A DNA stretch of 64,000 nucleotides from Synechococcus sp. UW140 (GTDB lineage Bacteria > Cyanobacteriota > Cyanobacteriia > PCC-6307 > Cyanobiaceae). The translations under genes and the position numbers were made by a program. The notes below the pieces were generated by a model. The model was not told where the DNA came from. It did not search any database and saw only the letters and a program-made list of their open reading frames with translations. This document shows positions 54,723-63,976 of this stretch, piece by piece. Location of the stretch: positions 1 to 64,000 of the forward strand of contig NZ_UCOB01000007.1 of the NCBI RefSeq assembly GCF_900474295.1. Direction: 5' to 3'. Numbering within the stretch: the stretch's first letter is position 1; each line of letters opens with the position of its first letter.

Positions 54723-56020
54723 TGCAGGCCTTGGTAGAGGTATCCCATGCATTGAGCCCATTCACTGCATTTTGGGCTGTTGAGCCATCCGCCTAATTTG
54801 TTTGGGGGTTTGCCTCCTCCTGGTTTTCTGCATTGCGTTGTTTCATAACCTTGATCAGGACGGGGGCCACATTTTTGCATCATATATTCAGATGTTTCAT
54901 GTATGGAACATTGTTCATTCGGTTCGTCTTGGGGCAAGTAGCAGCTGCAGAATTGTGGCGCCTTCCCACACCCAGGGGTTTGATAGTAAACAGATTCACT
55001 GACAATACTCTTGTTGCACACATGTATCTCTTTCCCGCAATCTCCAGGCCCTCCTACTGGTGAATACCTCTTGTTCACGCCTTGGGTTCGCCATTCTTCG
55101 TGGGTAGACTTGCATTTCGCTTCTTGGTACGCGAGTTTGCTTCCGGTGTCCAATCCATTAACAAACCAAAACTCCTGGTCGCCGCACTCGGGGGATTTGG
55201 TAATCGCTTGTTCGGAGGGGTTGGTGTAATTAGTTTCGGCTTTTTGGGCTCTCCATTCTTTGCACTGCTGTCCGTATTTATCGTCTAGCGCCTTGTCGTA
55301 TTGGGCTTGTGTTGTGCCCACAAATTCGCCGTCGAGGCCATAGACGGTTTGATTGCAGCCGTTGGTCGTGCAGGTGTTGCTGGTTTTGTAGTCGGTGGAG
55401 CCATCCTTGGGTGGCCTTGTCGGACAGCCCCTGTCAGCGTTGGAATTCCAGTTTTGGAAGACGGTGGGTTTTGTGCCGTTGGTCAGCCATGTGCTGTAGG
55501 CATCTCTGCAGGTGCGTTCTGCGGCGGCGATTGTTTGCTTGTGGGCGATCAGTTCCTTCAGGCTTTCGTCTTGTCTGCAGTTCACGCCTGCCCAGTTCTC
55601 ACATGAGCTGATGCTTCCCCCATCACTCGAGGTGGGCTCAGCGAATTTACTCAGTTTTCCGTCGGAAACTGAAAAGCCAATGGGGTAGCGAATTTCGTCG
55701 TTGTCGTTGGTTGGAGTGAGCTGAAGATATGAGCACTTATCAGCATCTGGGTCAATTTGATAGCCAATGGTGTTGAGACGTTTGTCTGAAAGGATTTCTT
55801 CGTCGATCGTGTCCTTTTCGTCGAGATCGTTGAGACGACTTTTTTGCAGGCAGTCAGCGGCTGCTGTGTTCAAAAGTGCTTTGGCTTCGTCAATATTGTT
55901 GAAATCGAGAAGTCGCATGAAATTGGGAATGGCCAGGCTCGACAAAATGCCGAGCCCAGCTAAAACGACTATTAGTTCTAAAAGTGAGAAGCCGTGATTT
56001 TTCGCGCTAAGAGATTGCAC
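54701..56020 (-). CDS. Giant cysteine-rich type IV prepilin
   Basis: A 439-residue prepilin. A short leader (MQSLSAKNHG) ends in a cleavage site G|FSLLELIVVLAGLGILSSLA with Glu at +5, followed by the pilin stem. The head is about 380 residues, two to three times the usual pilin, and I count 22 cysteines, most in the last 250 residues (for example SSCENWAGVNC, CTTNGC, QFCSC). It is polar and Asn/Thr/Gln-rich, with repeated CxEW-like elements. An even cysteine count suggests full disulfide pairing. It lies between the major pilin and pilB, fitting a tip or adhesive pilin, but no adhesin family is recognised. Confidence 0.85.
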   Translation of the reverse strand: MQSLSAKNHGFSLLELIVVLAGLGILSSLAIPNFMRLLDFNNIDEAKALLNTAAADCLQKSRLNDLDEKDTIDEEILSDKRLNTIGYQIDPDADKCSYLQLTPTNDNDEIRYPIGFSVSDGKLSKFAEPTSSDGGSISSCENWAGVNCRQDESLKELIAHKQTIAAAERTCRDAYSTWLTNGTKPTVFQNWNSNADRGCPTRPPKDGSTDYKTSNTCTTNGCNQTVYGLDGEFVGTTQAQYDKALDDKYGQQCKEWRAQKAETNYTNPSEQAITKSPECGDQEFWFVNGLDTGSKLAYQEAKCKSTHEEWRTQGVNKRYSPVGGPGDCGKEIHVCNKSIVSESVYYQTPGCGKAPQFCSCYLPQDEPNEQCSIHETSEYMMQKCGPRPDQGYETTQCRKPGGGKPPNKLGGWLNSPKCSEWAQCMGYLYQGLQCQAPPF

Positions 56021-56035
56021 TGTTGGCGTAATTGA

Positions 56036-56614
56036 TTACTGCCAGTCGCCAGCGCTTGATGCTCCTGCTGAATCGCAACCAATATTGTAGGTGCTATCGT
56101 TCGATCCCTCGTCGAGATCTCCGCTTAGACACGATCTTTTGCCGCTTGATGAGACTTTGAAAATTGGGAACTTTTCTTCGACTTTTGGTGCGGCGAAAAT
56201 GTCTCTCATCGCTCCATTGTCCTCGAAGCAATCGACGGAAACATCGCTTTGCGCTTCAAACGACCCACTTGAGTAATCTCCAGTAGGTCCGCTGAAGCCG
56301 CTGTCCGAATCCACGGCAACAACTACGTAGTCGTTTAGTGAGGGCCTTTCAAAGTCAGAGGCATCATTGGTTGCCTGGCCTCGGGCTTTAAAAACTTGGC
56401 ATTCCTTGAAAGCTGTAATTGCCGCTTGTTGAGCTGTACGTGCTGATGCGTCGTCACTCACTCCAAGGAAATTAGGCAGTGCAATCGCCGTGAGCACCGC
56501 CAGCACGGCAATCACCACGACCAGTTCGATCAAGGAGAAGCCCTTCTGGCCTGGCTTGCGCGAGAGCGCCTTGCGGGTGCGTGGATTCTGCAAATAGGCC
56601 TGGAGAAGGCTCAT
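56036..56614 (-). CDS. pilA: Major type IV prepilin (PilA-like)
   Basis: A 192-residue prepilin from the ATG at 56614. A 25-residue basic leader (PRTRKALSRKPGQKG) is cleaved before FSLIELVVVIAVLAVLTAIA. The head of about 140 residues has four cysteines and is acidic. It heads the operon pilA - giant pilin (15 bases on) - pilB - pilT - pilC. Likely the main fibre subunit. An upstream in-frame extension to 56698 has no family support. Confidence 0.9.
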   Translation of the reverse strand: MSLLQAYLQNPRTRKALSRKPGQKGFSLIELVVVIAVLAVLTAIALPNFLGVSDDASARTAQQAAITAFKECQVFKARGQATNDASDFERPSLNDYVVVAVDSDSGFSGPTGDYSSGSFEAQSDVSVDCFEDNGAMRDIFAAPKVEEKFPIFKVSSSGKRSCLSGDLDEGSNDSTYNIGCDSAGASSAGDWQ

Positions 56615-56700
56615 GGGAATTAAAAAGCTTCCTGAATCATTCTGAGCTCTCCAAGCTTTGTCAAGCAAGCCGTACCGGCACACTTGCAAAACGTGCATTG

Positions 56701-57780
56701 ATGTCTATGCCTTCTGCCCATGGCGGCGAGGTGGAAGCCGCAGCCAGGCGCTTGGGAATTCGCGAGGCTCGGCTCTTGGATGCCAGTGCATCTCTCGTGC
56801 CTTGGACGCCTCGGCTGCCGCTGTTGTTGGGTCAAGCGGTGCTTCGCGACTATCCAGATCGCAGTCACAGCAGCTTGCGTGGTCGTTTGGCGGCGGTGCA
56901 CGGCATTGCTTCCTCTTCGCTGCTGCCTGGGAACGGCGCCGCCGAACTGTTCACTTGGGCGGCCCGTGATGCCTCTGAGGCTGGCGTCAGCATGCTGCCT
57001 GCGCCGCGGTTCGACGATTACTCCCGTGCCTTGGCCTGCTGGGCTGGTTCATCCCGCTCGATTCCCCTGGCTACGAACTGGTCAGCGACGATGCCCCAGG
57101 CCTATCCGGTTGGTGACCGCGGCGAGGTGCTGTGGATCTGCAACCCCCACAACCCCACCGGCCAGCTCTGGAGCCGTAAATCGCTCGAATCTTTGCTGCA
57201 TCGCTATCGCTTGGTGATCTGCGACGAAGCGTTTCTCTCCTTGGTGCCCGATGGCGAACAGCAATCGCTGATCCCCCTTGTTGCCGATCACGCCAATCTG
57301 GTGGTGATCCGTAGCCTCACCAAGCTGTATGGCATTGCCGGTCTGCGGCTTGGTTATGCCGTTGCGCAGGCGGAACGTTTGCAGCGCTGGGCCGAGTGGC
57401 GGGATCCCTGGCCGGTGAATGGCATCGCTGCGGCGATGGCGGAACAGTTGCTGTCGTCGCCCCGTCGCTATCAGTGCTGGTGCCAGAAGGCCCAGGCCTG
57501 GGTGGCGCGGGAAGGGGCTTGGATGCAGCAGCAGCTGGCGCAGTTGCCTGGCATCACACCGATGCCCTCGGCGGTGAATTTCGTGTTGATCCGGGCTGAA
57601 CACAGCCTGGTGCCCCTACGGAAGGCTTTGGAGCAACGTCATTTCATCCTGCTGCGCGACTGCCGTTCGTTTGAAGGCCTGGGGGAGAACTGGTTGCGGA
57701 TTGGTTTGCAGAGTTGGCGCGGCAATCGCCGCATCATCCGGGCGTTGCGTCAGGAGCTCGTCCGCGCGCCTCTGGGTTGA
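56701..57780 (+). CDS. PLP-dependent aminotransferase, CobD/HisC-like
   Basis: About 359 residues. Class I/II aminotransferase fold with the PLP lysine in VVIRSLTKLYGIAGLRLGYA, ICNPHNPTGQLW and LVICDEAFLSLVPDG. Short length and pattern resemble L-threonine-O-3-phosphate decarboxylase (CobD), which makes the aminopropanol arm of cobamides; HisC is the alternative. The ATG at 56701 gives a start just before the fold; an ATG two codons later is equivalent. Divergent from pilA. Confidence 0.75.
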   Translation: MSMPSAHGGEVEAAARRLGIREARLLDASASLVPWTPRLPLLLGQAVLRDYPDRSHSSLRGRLAAVHGIASSSLLPGNGAAELFTWAARDASEAGVSMLPAPRFDDYSRALACWAGSSRSIPLATNWSATMPQAYPVGDRGEVLWICNPHNPTGQLWSRKSLESLLHRYRLVICDEAFLSLVPDGEQQSLIPLVADHANLVVIRSLTKLYGIAGLRLGYAVAQAERLQRWAEWRDPWPVNGIAAAMAEQLLSSPRRYQCWCQKAQAWVAREGAWMQQQLAQLPGITPMPSAVNFVLIRAEHSLVPLRKALEQRHFILLRDCRSFEGLGENWLRIGLQSWRGNRRIIRALRQELVRAPLG

Positions 57781-57864
57781 CCCCCGTCTGGAGCTTTTGT
57801 CGTGATGATTGTGCAGATTGAATGGCCGTACAGGCCCACCTGCTGCAGGCCGGATTGCAGGCCT

Positions 57865-58941
57865 TCAGCGCGTCAACGCCCCCAGCACTTGCGCCAATCG
57901 CTTATCGGCATCGCGCACCGCTAAGCGTTCCATGCCATCAGCCAGGGTCACCAGAGGATCGGCGGCGTCATCGCAGCCGCGCAGGCGTGGGCCCAGAAGG
58001 CGCCAAAGGCAGTTGTGCAGGGCCCTGTGTTCAGGGTCATGCTGATGCACGATCACGGCGGCCCCGAGGGCCGCGGCGCAGGCGGCATTGGCCTCCTGAT
58101 GTTGGTCGGCCGCCTGTGGGAACGGCACCAGCACGCTGGGGGTAGTGGTCACCGCCAGTTCGCTGAGGCTGCCGGCGCCGGCGCGGCTGATCGCCAGATC
58201 AGCGTGTTGCAACAGCCCTGGCACCTCATCGCTGAAGGGGCGTTCCACCAGGTTGGGGTGATGGAGCGTGCCGGCTTCGGGGTCGTTGCTGCCGCTGAGG
58301 TGCACTACCCGGCAACCGGCGCTGAGCAGATCGGGCAGCACCGCACGCACCATGCGGTTGAGCCCCACGGCCCCCTGACTGCCTCCCATCACCAGCACCA
58401 GAGGCCCTGCGCCAGCTGGCACCCAGGCCGGTAGGGGTTGGGGCGTGAGAAAGCTCTCGCGCACCGGCGTGCCGGTGACCACGGCCGTGCAGCCGGGGAT
58501 GCGCTCGACGGCGGCGGGGAGGCCCACGGCCACCTGGCTGCAGAAGCGTCCCAGCAGGCGGGTGACCCGGCCAGGGATTGCATTGGATTCATGCAGCACC
58601 ACGGGGATGCGGCACCAGCGGGCCGCCAGGATCGCCGGGGCGGCGATGTAGCCGCCGGTGGTGAACACCACTTGGCTGCCTTCGCGCCGGATCAGCCGTC
58701 GCACGTCACGGCTGGCGGCAATCAGTTGGATCAGTTGGATCAGTTTGCGCAGACCCCTGCCCTGGAGACCACCGGCTTTGACGGTCACCAGCCCGTAGCG
58801 CTCGGGTACCAAGGTGGTTTCCAACCGATCGGGGACCCCGAGCCAGCGTGTCTGCCAATGGGTTGGCAGAGCTTCGGCGACGGCCAGGGCGGGGAACAGG
58901 TGGCCGCCGGTGCCGCTCGCAGCGATGAGAAGCCGAGGCAT
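57865..58941 (-). CDS. murG: UDP-N-acetylglucosamine-lipid II transferase
   Basis: A 358-residue GT28 enzyme that adds GlcNAc to lipid I on the inner face of the membrane. [59 protein letters not shown]-like [13 protein letters not shown] and [12 protein letters not shown] are diagnostic. Length is normal. Confidence 0.96.
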   Translation of the reverse strand: MPRLLIAASGTGGHLFPALAVAEALPTHWQTRWLGVPDRLETTLVPERYGLVTVKAGGLQGRGLRKLIQLIQLIAASRDVRRLIRREGSQVVFTTGGYIAAPAILAARWCRIPVVLHESNAIPGRVTRLLGRFCSQVAVGLPAAVERIPGCTAVVTGTPVRESFLTPQPLPAWVPAGAGPLVLVMGGSQGAVGLNRMVRAVLPDLLSAGCRVVHLSGSNDPEAGTLHHPNLVERPFSDEVPGLLQHADLAISRAGAGSLSELAVTTTPSVLVPFPQAADQHQEANAACAAALGAAVIVHQHDPEHRALHNCLWRLLGPRLRGCDDAADPLVTLADGMERLAVRDADKRLAQVLGALTR

Positions 58942-59001
58942 AGCGGCGAGCGTGGCACAAACAAGCGCTCTAACTTAAAGGCGTAGCCCGGGTCTGTTGG
59001 C

Positions 59002-59793
59002 GTGCGCCATCTCTTTTCAGTGATCACCCTGCGGTCTGCCCGCCCACTTTGTTCCCCGCCGCTGAGGGGTCTGTTGATTGGGGCGCTTGTTTCATTGTCT
59101 GTGCCCTCTTTGGCCCCCTTGCCGAGTAGGGCTGCCAGTGCGTCCCAGGGTCTGGTGGCCCGTCTAGAGCAGGCCCTCAATGCTCCCGATCACGCTGGCT
59201 TGGAGGCCCTTTTGGCGCCGGCGCAGCGTGAGCAGTTGGCACCACGCTTGCGCCGGTTTGCGCAACGCTTTGCCAATGCCCGTTGGAGGCTCAGTGTTGG
59301 AGATCGGCTCCCGGATGGCCGCTTGCCAGTGGCTGTGAGTGTCAGCGGCACCACTGAAAAAGATGGCCTGCTGTTCAGCTTGGAGGCGAGCCAGCAACTG
59401 GCAATAAGCACAGAGGCTGGTCTGATTAGCGGTCAGGAACTCCTGCAGGATCAGTCGTTACTGGTGAATGCACGTGGTTCTCTGCCGGTGACCCTGTTGA
59501 TTCCGGATGCGGTACTCACCGGCAGCCGCTATGACGTCGATGTGGTGCTGGATGAACCCCTCGGCCAGGCGATGGTGGCCGGTGGACTCACCTCCCTGAC
59601 CTCGGATCAGGTGCACGAACAACGCAGCCCGGATATTCAGCTGGAGCCCATGGGCGGTGGTGGTTTGTTCAAGTCGGTCCAGGCTCCGTTTCAACCAGGT
59701 GTGCAGACCTGGGCCGCGATGCTTGTTCACCCGGATGGGGTGATCACTGTCACTAAGCAGGTACGGGTGGTGAACGATCGCAGTCAGCTCTGA
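59002..59793 (+). CDS. Secreted protein of unknown function
   Basis: A 263-residue protein from a GTG. A long signal peptide (PLRGLLIGALVSLSVPSLAP, ending near SRAAS) is followed by an NTF2-like or helical start (LVARLEQALNAPDHAGLEALL), then beta-rich sequence (ARWRLSVGDRLPDGRLPVAV). The C-terminus has repeated Val/Pro strands (SRYDVDVVLDEPLGQAMVAG). No cysteines in the mature part. Divergent from murG; its likely terminator lies inside the convergent gene. Confidence 0.7.
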   Translation: MRHLFSVITLRSARPLCSPPLRGLLIGALVSLSVPSLAPLPSRAASASQGLVARLEQALNAPDHAGLEALLAPAQREQLAPRLRRFAQRFANARWRLSVGDRLPDGRLPVAVSVSGTTEKDGLLFSLEASQQLAISTEAGLISGQELLQDQSLLVNARGSLPVTLLIPDAVLTGSRYDVDVVLDEPLGQAMVAGGLTSLTSDQVHEQRSPDIQLEPMGGGGLFKSVQAPFQPGVQTWAAMLVHPDGVITVTKQVRVVNDRSQL

Positions 59794-59809
59794 GCTTGAG
59801 TCGCGGATT

Positions 59810-61282
59810 TCATCGACCGACCGGTTTGAATGAGGTCGTCTCATCTGGAAGAAGCTGATAGCGCTTAATCCCTTTCGGGATTTTTTCCTTTAGATGAGGG
59901 CTAATGAATCCCATCATGCAGCTCTGACGAGCGGGCTGCCCCTGAATGAAAGGATCCATCTTTGCGGCAACGAAGAATGCAGTCACCAAGCCCAGGCCGA
60001 TCAGGGCTATCGATCGAGATAATTCGATAGTTGTTGCTTTTTGGGCGACGGACTCTGTCGCAAGCGGACAAGCGATGGCGATCACGATGCTGAGTAACAC
60101 CAATGAAGGTGCGAAACCCCAGATTTCATCAATGAGTTGGTAAATCAAAAGAGCGCTAAAAAGCCCTGGCGCCAACACGCGAATCGGTAGCGCTGCCTTA
60201 GGTGTTGACCAACGCATGGAACTCGCCCAAAGGGCGCTGAGGCCAAGGCCGGGCAAACCGAGGGAATAGGTCAGCGAGACCAAAATATTGTGCGGGCCGC
60301 AGAGGCCTGACCCCGTGGGAATGGCCCGATATCCGGCTCCGAGCCAAAGCTGGTAGGTCACCATTGAGTTGGCATGGGCAAGCCAGGAGCGCAGGCGTCC
60401 GCGGCTGGGGTCGAGCTCTTGGGCGCTCCGAGCGGACAGATCTCCAAACAGATCACCGCTGCCGATGCTGAGGTTGAGAATGAGGAAGGCGGCTGTGCCG
60501 AGCCCAAGAGCTAAGCCAAACCACGCCAGTGCTTGAGAGTGCTTATGGCGCAGCAGGAGCCAGCTGGTGATGCTTCCAGCCAGCACGGCCAGTAGGGCAC
60601 CGTCCCCTTTGCTAGCCAGGATCAGGAACATCCCCTCTGCCGGAATCAACAGCCCTACCGACAAAAGTGCTCGCTTGATCCACCCGTTAGGAGTTTGCAG
60701 CCCTTTGATGAGGCAAGGAAGACTGCTCCAGATCAATAGGATTTGGAACTGATTGGCGTCGCGTGAGTTGTAGAAGAGATAGGGGCGTATGGGATTGACC
60801 GTTGGCATCCGGTAAGGGATCTCACTCGTCAACCAACTGCTGATGATGTGAAGACTGTCGAGGCTGAAAAGGCAGAGTGCTGCAGCAGCCAGGCTGAACC
60901 CGCTAGCCCAGGGGTGGTGATGCCAACTGTCAGCAAGAATGGGGATCGCCAGAAAGAAGAGTGGTGGTAGCAGTGCAAAGAGCAGTGCTTGATCTGGTGA
61001 GTTCGACCACAGGGCGCAGACCATCCCCCAAACACTCAGCAAAGCTGCACTCAGCGCGTAGCGCTTCGACACTCGAATGGATGGCGCCCGCTTGAGGTAA
61101 TAACCAGCCATCAACAGGGTGAAGCAGATCAGGCTCACGCTGCGGTAGGCGTCATGCTTGAGCAGGCCAGGCTGAATAGGTGCCGTCAACAGCAGAAGGC
61201 CTGTCAGTAGTGCGGTCACGCCAGACACACTGCTGACGATGGACCAGGGCCGTGATGGAGTGTCGTCGGTCGAAAGCAGCAT
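59810..61282 (-). CDS. O-antigen ligase/polymerase-like membrane protein
   Basis: A 490-residue protein with about 11-12 membrane helices. The periplasmic loop signature of the Wzy_C/WaaL superfamily is visible: LDPSRGRLRSWLAHANSMV, QLWLGAGYRAIP, CGPHNILVSLTYSLGLPGL. It probably joins or polymerises surface glycans. The reductase gene (61322-62248) is upstream on the same strand, 39 bases away. Ligase versus polymerase cannot be decided from sequence. Confidence 0.75.
   Translation of the reverse strand: MLLSTDDTPSRPWSIVSSVSGVTALLTGLLLLTAPIQPGLLKHDAYRSVSLICFTLLMAGYYLKRAPSIRVSKRYALSAALLSVWGMVCALWSNSPDQALLFALLPPLFFLAIPILADSWHHHPWASGFSLAAAALCLFSLDSLHIISSWLTSEIPYRMPTVNPIRPYLFYNSRDANQFQILLIWSSLPCLIKGLQTPNGWIKRALLSVGLLIPAEGMFLILASKGDGALLAVLAGSITSWLLLRHKHSQALAWFGLALGLGTAAFLILNLSIGSGDLFGDLSARSAQELDPSRGRLRSWLAHANSMVTYQLWLGAGYRAIPTGSGLCGPHNILVSLTYSLGLPGLGLSALWASSMRWSTPKAALPIRVLAPGLFSALLIYQLIDEIWGFAPSLVLLSIVIAIACPLATESVAQKATTIELSRSIALIGLGLVTAFFVAAKMDPFIQGQPARQSCMMGFISPHLKEKIPKGIKRYQLLPDETTSFKPVGR
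59867..59889 (+). terminator. Rho-independent terminator for the secreted-protein gene
   Basis: AATCCC-TTTC-GGGATT followed by TTTTCCTTT, 73 bases after the stop at 59793. It lies inside the 3' end of the convergent membrane-protein gene, so it also constrains that coding sequence. Confidence 0.7.
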
Positions 61283-61321
61283 GTGACTAGAGCATTCCGG
61301 GGGGCGCAGGTAACCGTCTCT

Positions 61322-62248
61322 TCAGCTCATCGTGTTGGCCTTGGGCACTTCGGCCCCTGCTTTTCGCACCCCTCTGCGCAGCACCGACACATCAGAAGTC
61401 CCGAATCCCTGCTGCATTAAGGCCTCTTCCTGCGCTCGCACCGCTGCGGTGATCGGCAGGTTGAGACCTGTCGCTGCGGCGGCGTCGAGGGCGATGCCGA
61501 GATCTTTGTGGTGAAGCGCCAGCTTGAAGCCGAGGGGATAGTGATCGGTGAGCATCGCGGCTGAGCGGTGCTGAAGCGCCCACGACCCCGCCGCCCCATG
61601 TTTCAGTGCCTGCACCACCTGCTCCATCGGCAGTTGTAGATGCTGCCCCAAGGCGATCGCCTCGGCCACGGCGGCGTAGCTGCCTGCCACTAGCACCTGA
61701 TTGATCGCTTTCACCTGCTGGCCAGCCCCTATAGGCCCGAAGTGGTGGATGGATCCGCCGATGGTTTCCAGGACAGGTCGGGCTCGATCCAAGTTCACGG
61801 CCTCTCCGCCACAGAGCACGGTGAGCGTGCCGGCTTTGGCACCTTCCGTTCCGCCTGTGACGGGGGCATCCAGATACTGCACGCCCCTTGCGCTCAACCG
61901 CTTGGCCATGGCCTGGGAGGTTGCCGGTGCGATTGTTGAGCAGTCGATCACCAGACTCCCTTCTGCCAGCGCGGGGCCTGCTCCGTCTGCTCCCCAGAGC
62001 ACCGTCTCCACGGCGGCGTCATCACTGACGCAGAGCACCAGCGCCTGGCATCCAGCCACGGCCGCGGCTGGGCTGGCACAGGCAAGGGCGCCGTCTAGGG
62101 CGGGGTCGGTTTCAGCCGTTCGGCTTCGCGTATGCACCCGGAGGCTGTAGCCGGCCTGTTGCAGATTGATCGCCATCGGAAGCCCTAGGGCGCCGAGGCC
62201 CACGCAGGCCAAGGGGGCAGCGGGGAGCAGGTCAGATCCTGTCATCAC
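61322..62248 (-). CDS. NAD(P)-binding beta-hydroxyacid dehydrogenase (GarR/tartronate-semialdehyde reductase-like)
   Basis: A 308-residue enzyme of the 3-hydroxyisobutyrate dehydrogenase family. CVGLGALGLPMAINLQQAG binds the cofactor, DAPVTGGTEGAKAGTLTVL is the substrate loop, and KAINQVLVAGSYAAVAEAIALG holds the catalytic lysine. Tartronate semialdehyde reductase, which would suit photorespiratory glycerate metabolism, is the most likely activity, but glyoxylate/succinic semialdehyde reductases share these motifs. Confidence 0.85.
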   Translation of the reverse strand: MMTGSDLLPAAPLACVGLGALGLPMAINLQQAGYSLRVHTRSRTAETDPALDGALACASPAAAVAGCQALVLCVSDDAAVETVLWGADGAGPALAEGSLVIDCSTIAPATSQAMAKRLSARGVQYLDAPVTGGTEGAKAGTLTVLCGGEAVNLDRARPVLETIGGSIHHFGPIGAGQQVKAINQVLVAGSYAAVAEAIALGQHLQLPMEQVVQALKHGAAGSWALQHRSAAMLTDHYPLGFKLALHHKDLGIALDAAAATGLNLPITAAVRAQEEALMQQGFGTSDVSVLRRGVRKAGAEVPKANTMS

Positions 62249-62320
62249 TGGCGGATGTTCTGGTTAGATCCTCGCGGGTCGTTCCCCACAGCATGGAACG
62301 GTGATTCGACTTTCCATGTC

Positions 62321-62770
62321 ATGACCGCATCCACGGGTTGGCAGCGTTTCTGGTTGATCTCTTGTGCAGCTTTGACTGCTTCGTCCCTGCAGGCCTGGAG
62401 CGGCCAGGTGGAGGCCCGTGATGTCCGCAGTGAGCGCCTGACGCTCACGCAGGCCCAGAAGCAGGCGCTGTTCCAGGCCCGTCGGGACTGGGAGCTGAGC
62501 AGCTATCCCCAGCGCTTGGCCCTGCTCAAGAATCAGCAGCGTTGCGTCAAAGATGCTTCCAGCCTGGAGGCCTACCGCAGCTGCAAACATCGGCAGCATC
62601 AGGCCCGTAAGGCGTTGCTCAAGCAGAGGCGGGAGCAGATCAATCGCGAACGCGAGCGCTTGGGGCTGGTGCCGATGCCCGAGCGTTCTGTGCGCCATCG
62701 CCGCCGTGGGTCCGTTGAGTCGAACCAGCCAAAAGGCCGTTCCTGGTGGAACGGCCCGGCAACGAACTGA
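62321..62770 (+). CDS. Small secreted basic protein
   Basis: About 149 residues from the ATG at 62321, which puts the hydrophobic stretch (RFWLISCAALTASSLQAW) near the N-terminus. The mature part is Arg/Lys/Gln-rich and helical (LTLTQAQKQALFQARRDWEL, ARKALLKQRREQINRERERL) with two cysteines (QQRCVKD, YRSCKHR). Function unknown. The frame extends upstream to 62255, but without benefit to the signal peptide. Convergent with pgk, with no space between stops. Confidence 0.65.
   Translation: MTASTGWQRFWLISCAALTASSLQAWSGQVEARDVRSERLTLTQAQKQALFQARRDWELSSYPQRLALLKNQQRCVKDASSLEAYRSCKHRQHQARKALLKQRREQINRERERLGLVPMPERSVRHRRRGSVESNQPKGRSWWNGPATN
62731..62757 (-). terminator. Rho-independent terminator of pgk
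   Basis: On the minus strand GGCCGTTCC-ACCA-GGAACGGCC forms a perfect 9-bp stem followed by TTTT. It lies 15-40 bases past the pgk stop, within the last codons of the convergent secreted-protein gene. Confidence 0.8.
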
Positions 62771-63976
62771 TCAGGCTGCGTCGAGAGCGGACACACCAGG
62801 CAGAACTTTGCCTTCCAGCAGCTCGAGGCTGGCGCCACCGCCAGTGGAGATGTGCGACATCTTCTCGGCGAGGCCAGCCTTTTCCACGGCAGCCACAGAG
62901 TCACCACCGCCGATGATCGTGCAGCAGCCCTTGCCACTGAGGTCGGCCAGGGTGGTGGCAATGGCGTTGGTACCACCAGCGAATTTGTCGAACTCGAACA
63001 CGCCCATGGGGCCGTTCCAGATCACGGTCTGGCAATCAGCCAGGGCGTCCTGGAACACCTGCACAGAGTCAGGGCCGATGTCCAGCCCCATCCAGCCGTC
63101 GGGGATGGCATCCACCTTCACGGTCTGGCTGTTGGCATCTGGGGCGAAGTTGTCAGCCAGGATCACATCCGTGGGCAGCAGGAACTGCACGCCTTTGGCT
63201 TTTGCCTTGGCTTCCAGCTCCTTGGCCAGTTCCAGCTTGTCTTCTTCCACCAGGCTCTTGCCCACCGAGAGGCCACGGGCCTTGTAGAAGGTGAAGATCA
63301 TGCCGCCGCCGACAAGGATCTTGTCGCACTTGTCGAGCAGAGCCTCGAGCACGCCGATCTTGGAGCTCACCTTGGAGCCACCCACGATCGCGGCCAGAGG
63401 ACGCTTGGGAGCGTCGATCGCCCCCTGCAGATACTGAAGCTCTTTCTCCATCAGGAAGCCGCCGACACTGGGCTTCAGGAACTTGGTCACGCCCTCTGTG
63501 GAGGCGTGAGCACGGTGGGCTGCACCGAAGGCATCGTTGACATACACATCGGCGAGGCCGGCGAGCTTCTCGGCGAAAGCTGGATCGTTCTTTTCTTCCT
63601 CAGCGAAGAAGCGAACGTTCTCGAGCAGCACCACATCACCTTTGGCCATGGCGCCCACCTTGGCTTCCGCATCCGGGCCGATGCAGCTGTCGGTTTTGGT
63701 CACGGGCTTGCCCAGCAGCTCGCTGAGGCGGGCTGCCACGGGGGTGAGGCGCATGCCCTCATTCACTTGGCCCTTGGGACGGCCGAAGTGGGCGGAAAGG
63801 ATCACCTTGGCGCCTTTGCCAATCAGATCCTTGATCGTGGGGAGGGCGGCGCGGATGCGGGTGTCATCGGTGATGGCGCCTGAATCGTTCAGGGGCACGT
63901 TGAAGTCAACCCGCACGAGAACGCGTTGGCCGTCGAGATCGGCGCCGGTGAGGCTGGCCAGGGAACGCTTCGCCAT
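62771..63976 (-). CDS. pgk: Phosphoglycerate kinase
   Basis: A 401-residue enzyme of glycolysis and the Calvin cycle (1,3-bisphosphoglycerate + ADP). [63 protein letters not shown] and the C-terminal [13 protein letters not shown] are present. Full length; the start is 24 bases from the window edge. Confidence 0.98.
   Translation of the reverse strand: MAKRSLASLTGADLDGQRVLVRVDFNVPLNDSGAITDDTRIRAALPTIKDLIGKGAKVILSAHFGRPKGQVNEGMRLTPVAARLSELLGKPVTKTDSCIGPDAEAKVGAMAKGDVVLLENVRFFAEEEKNDPAFAEKLAGLADVYVNDAFGAAHRAHASTEGVTKFLKPSVGGFLMEKELQYLQGAIDAPKRPLAAIVGGSKVSSKIGVLEALLDKCDKILVGGGMIFTFYKARGLSVGKSLVEEDKLELAKELEAKAKAKGVQFLLPTDVILADNFAPDANSQTVKVDAIPDGWMGLDIGPDSVQVFQDALADCQTVIWNGPMGVFEFDKFAGGTNAIATTLADLSGKGCCTIIGGGDSVAAVEKAGLAEKMSHISTGGGASLELLEGKVLPGVSALDAA

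Noticed and set aside
62852-63883. 343-residue frame antisense to pgk
   Set aside because: His/Gly/Leu-rich composition typical of antisense to a highly expressed GC-rich gene; pgk is certain.
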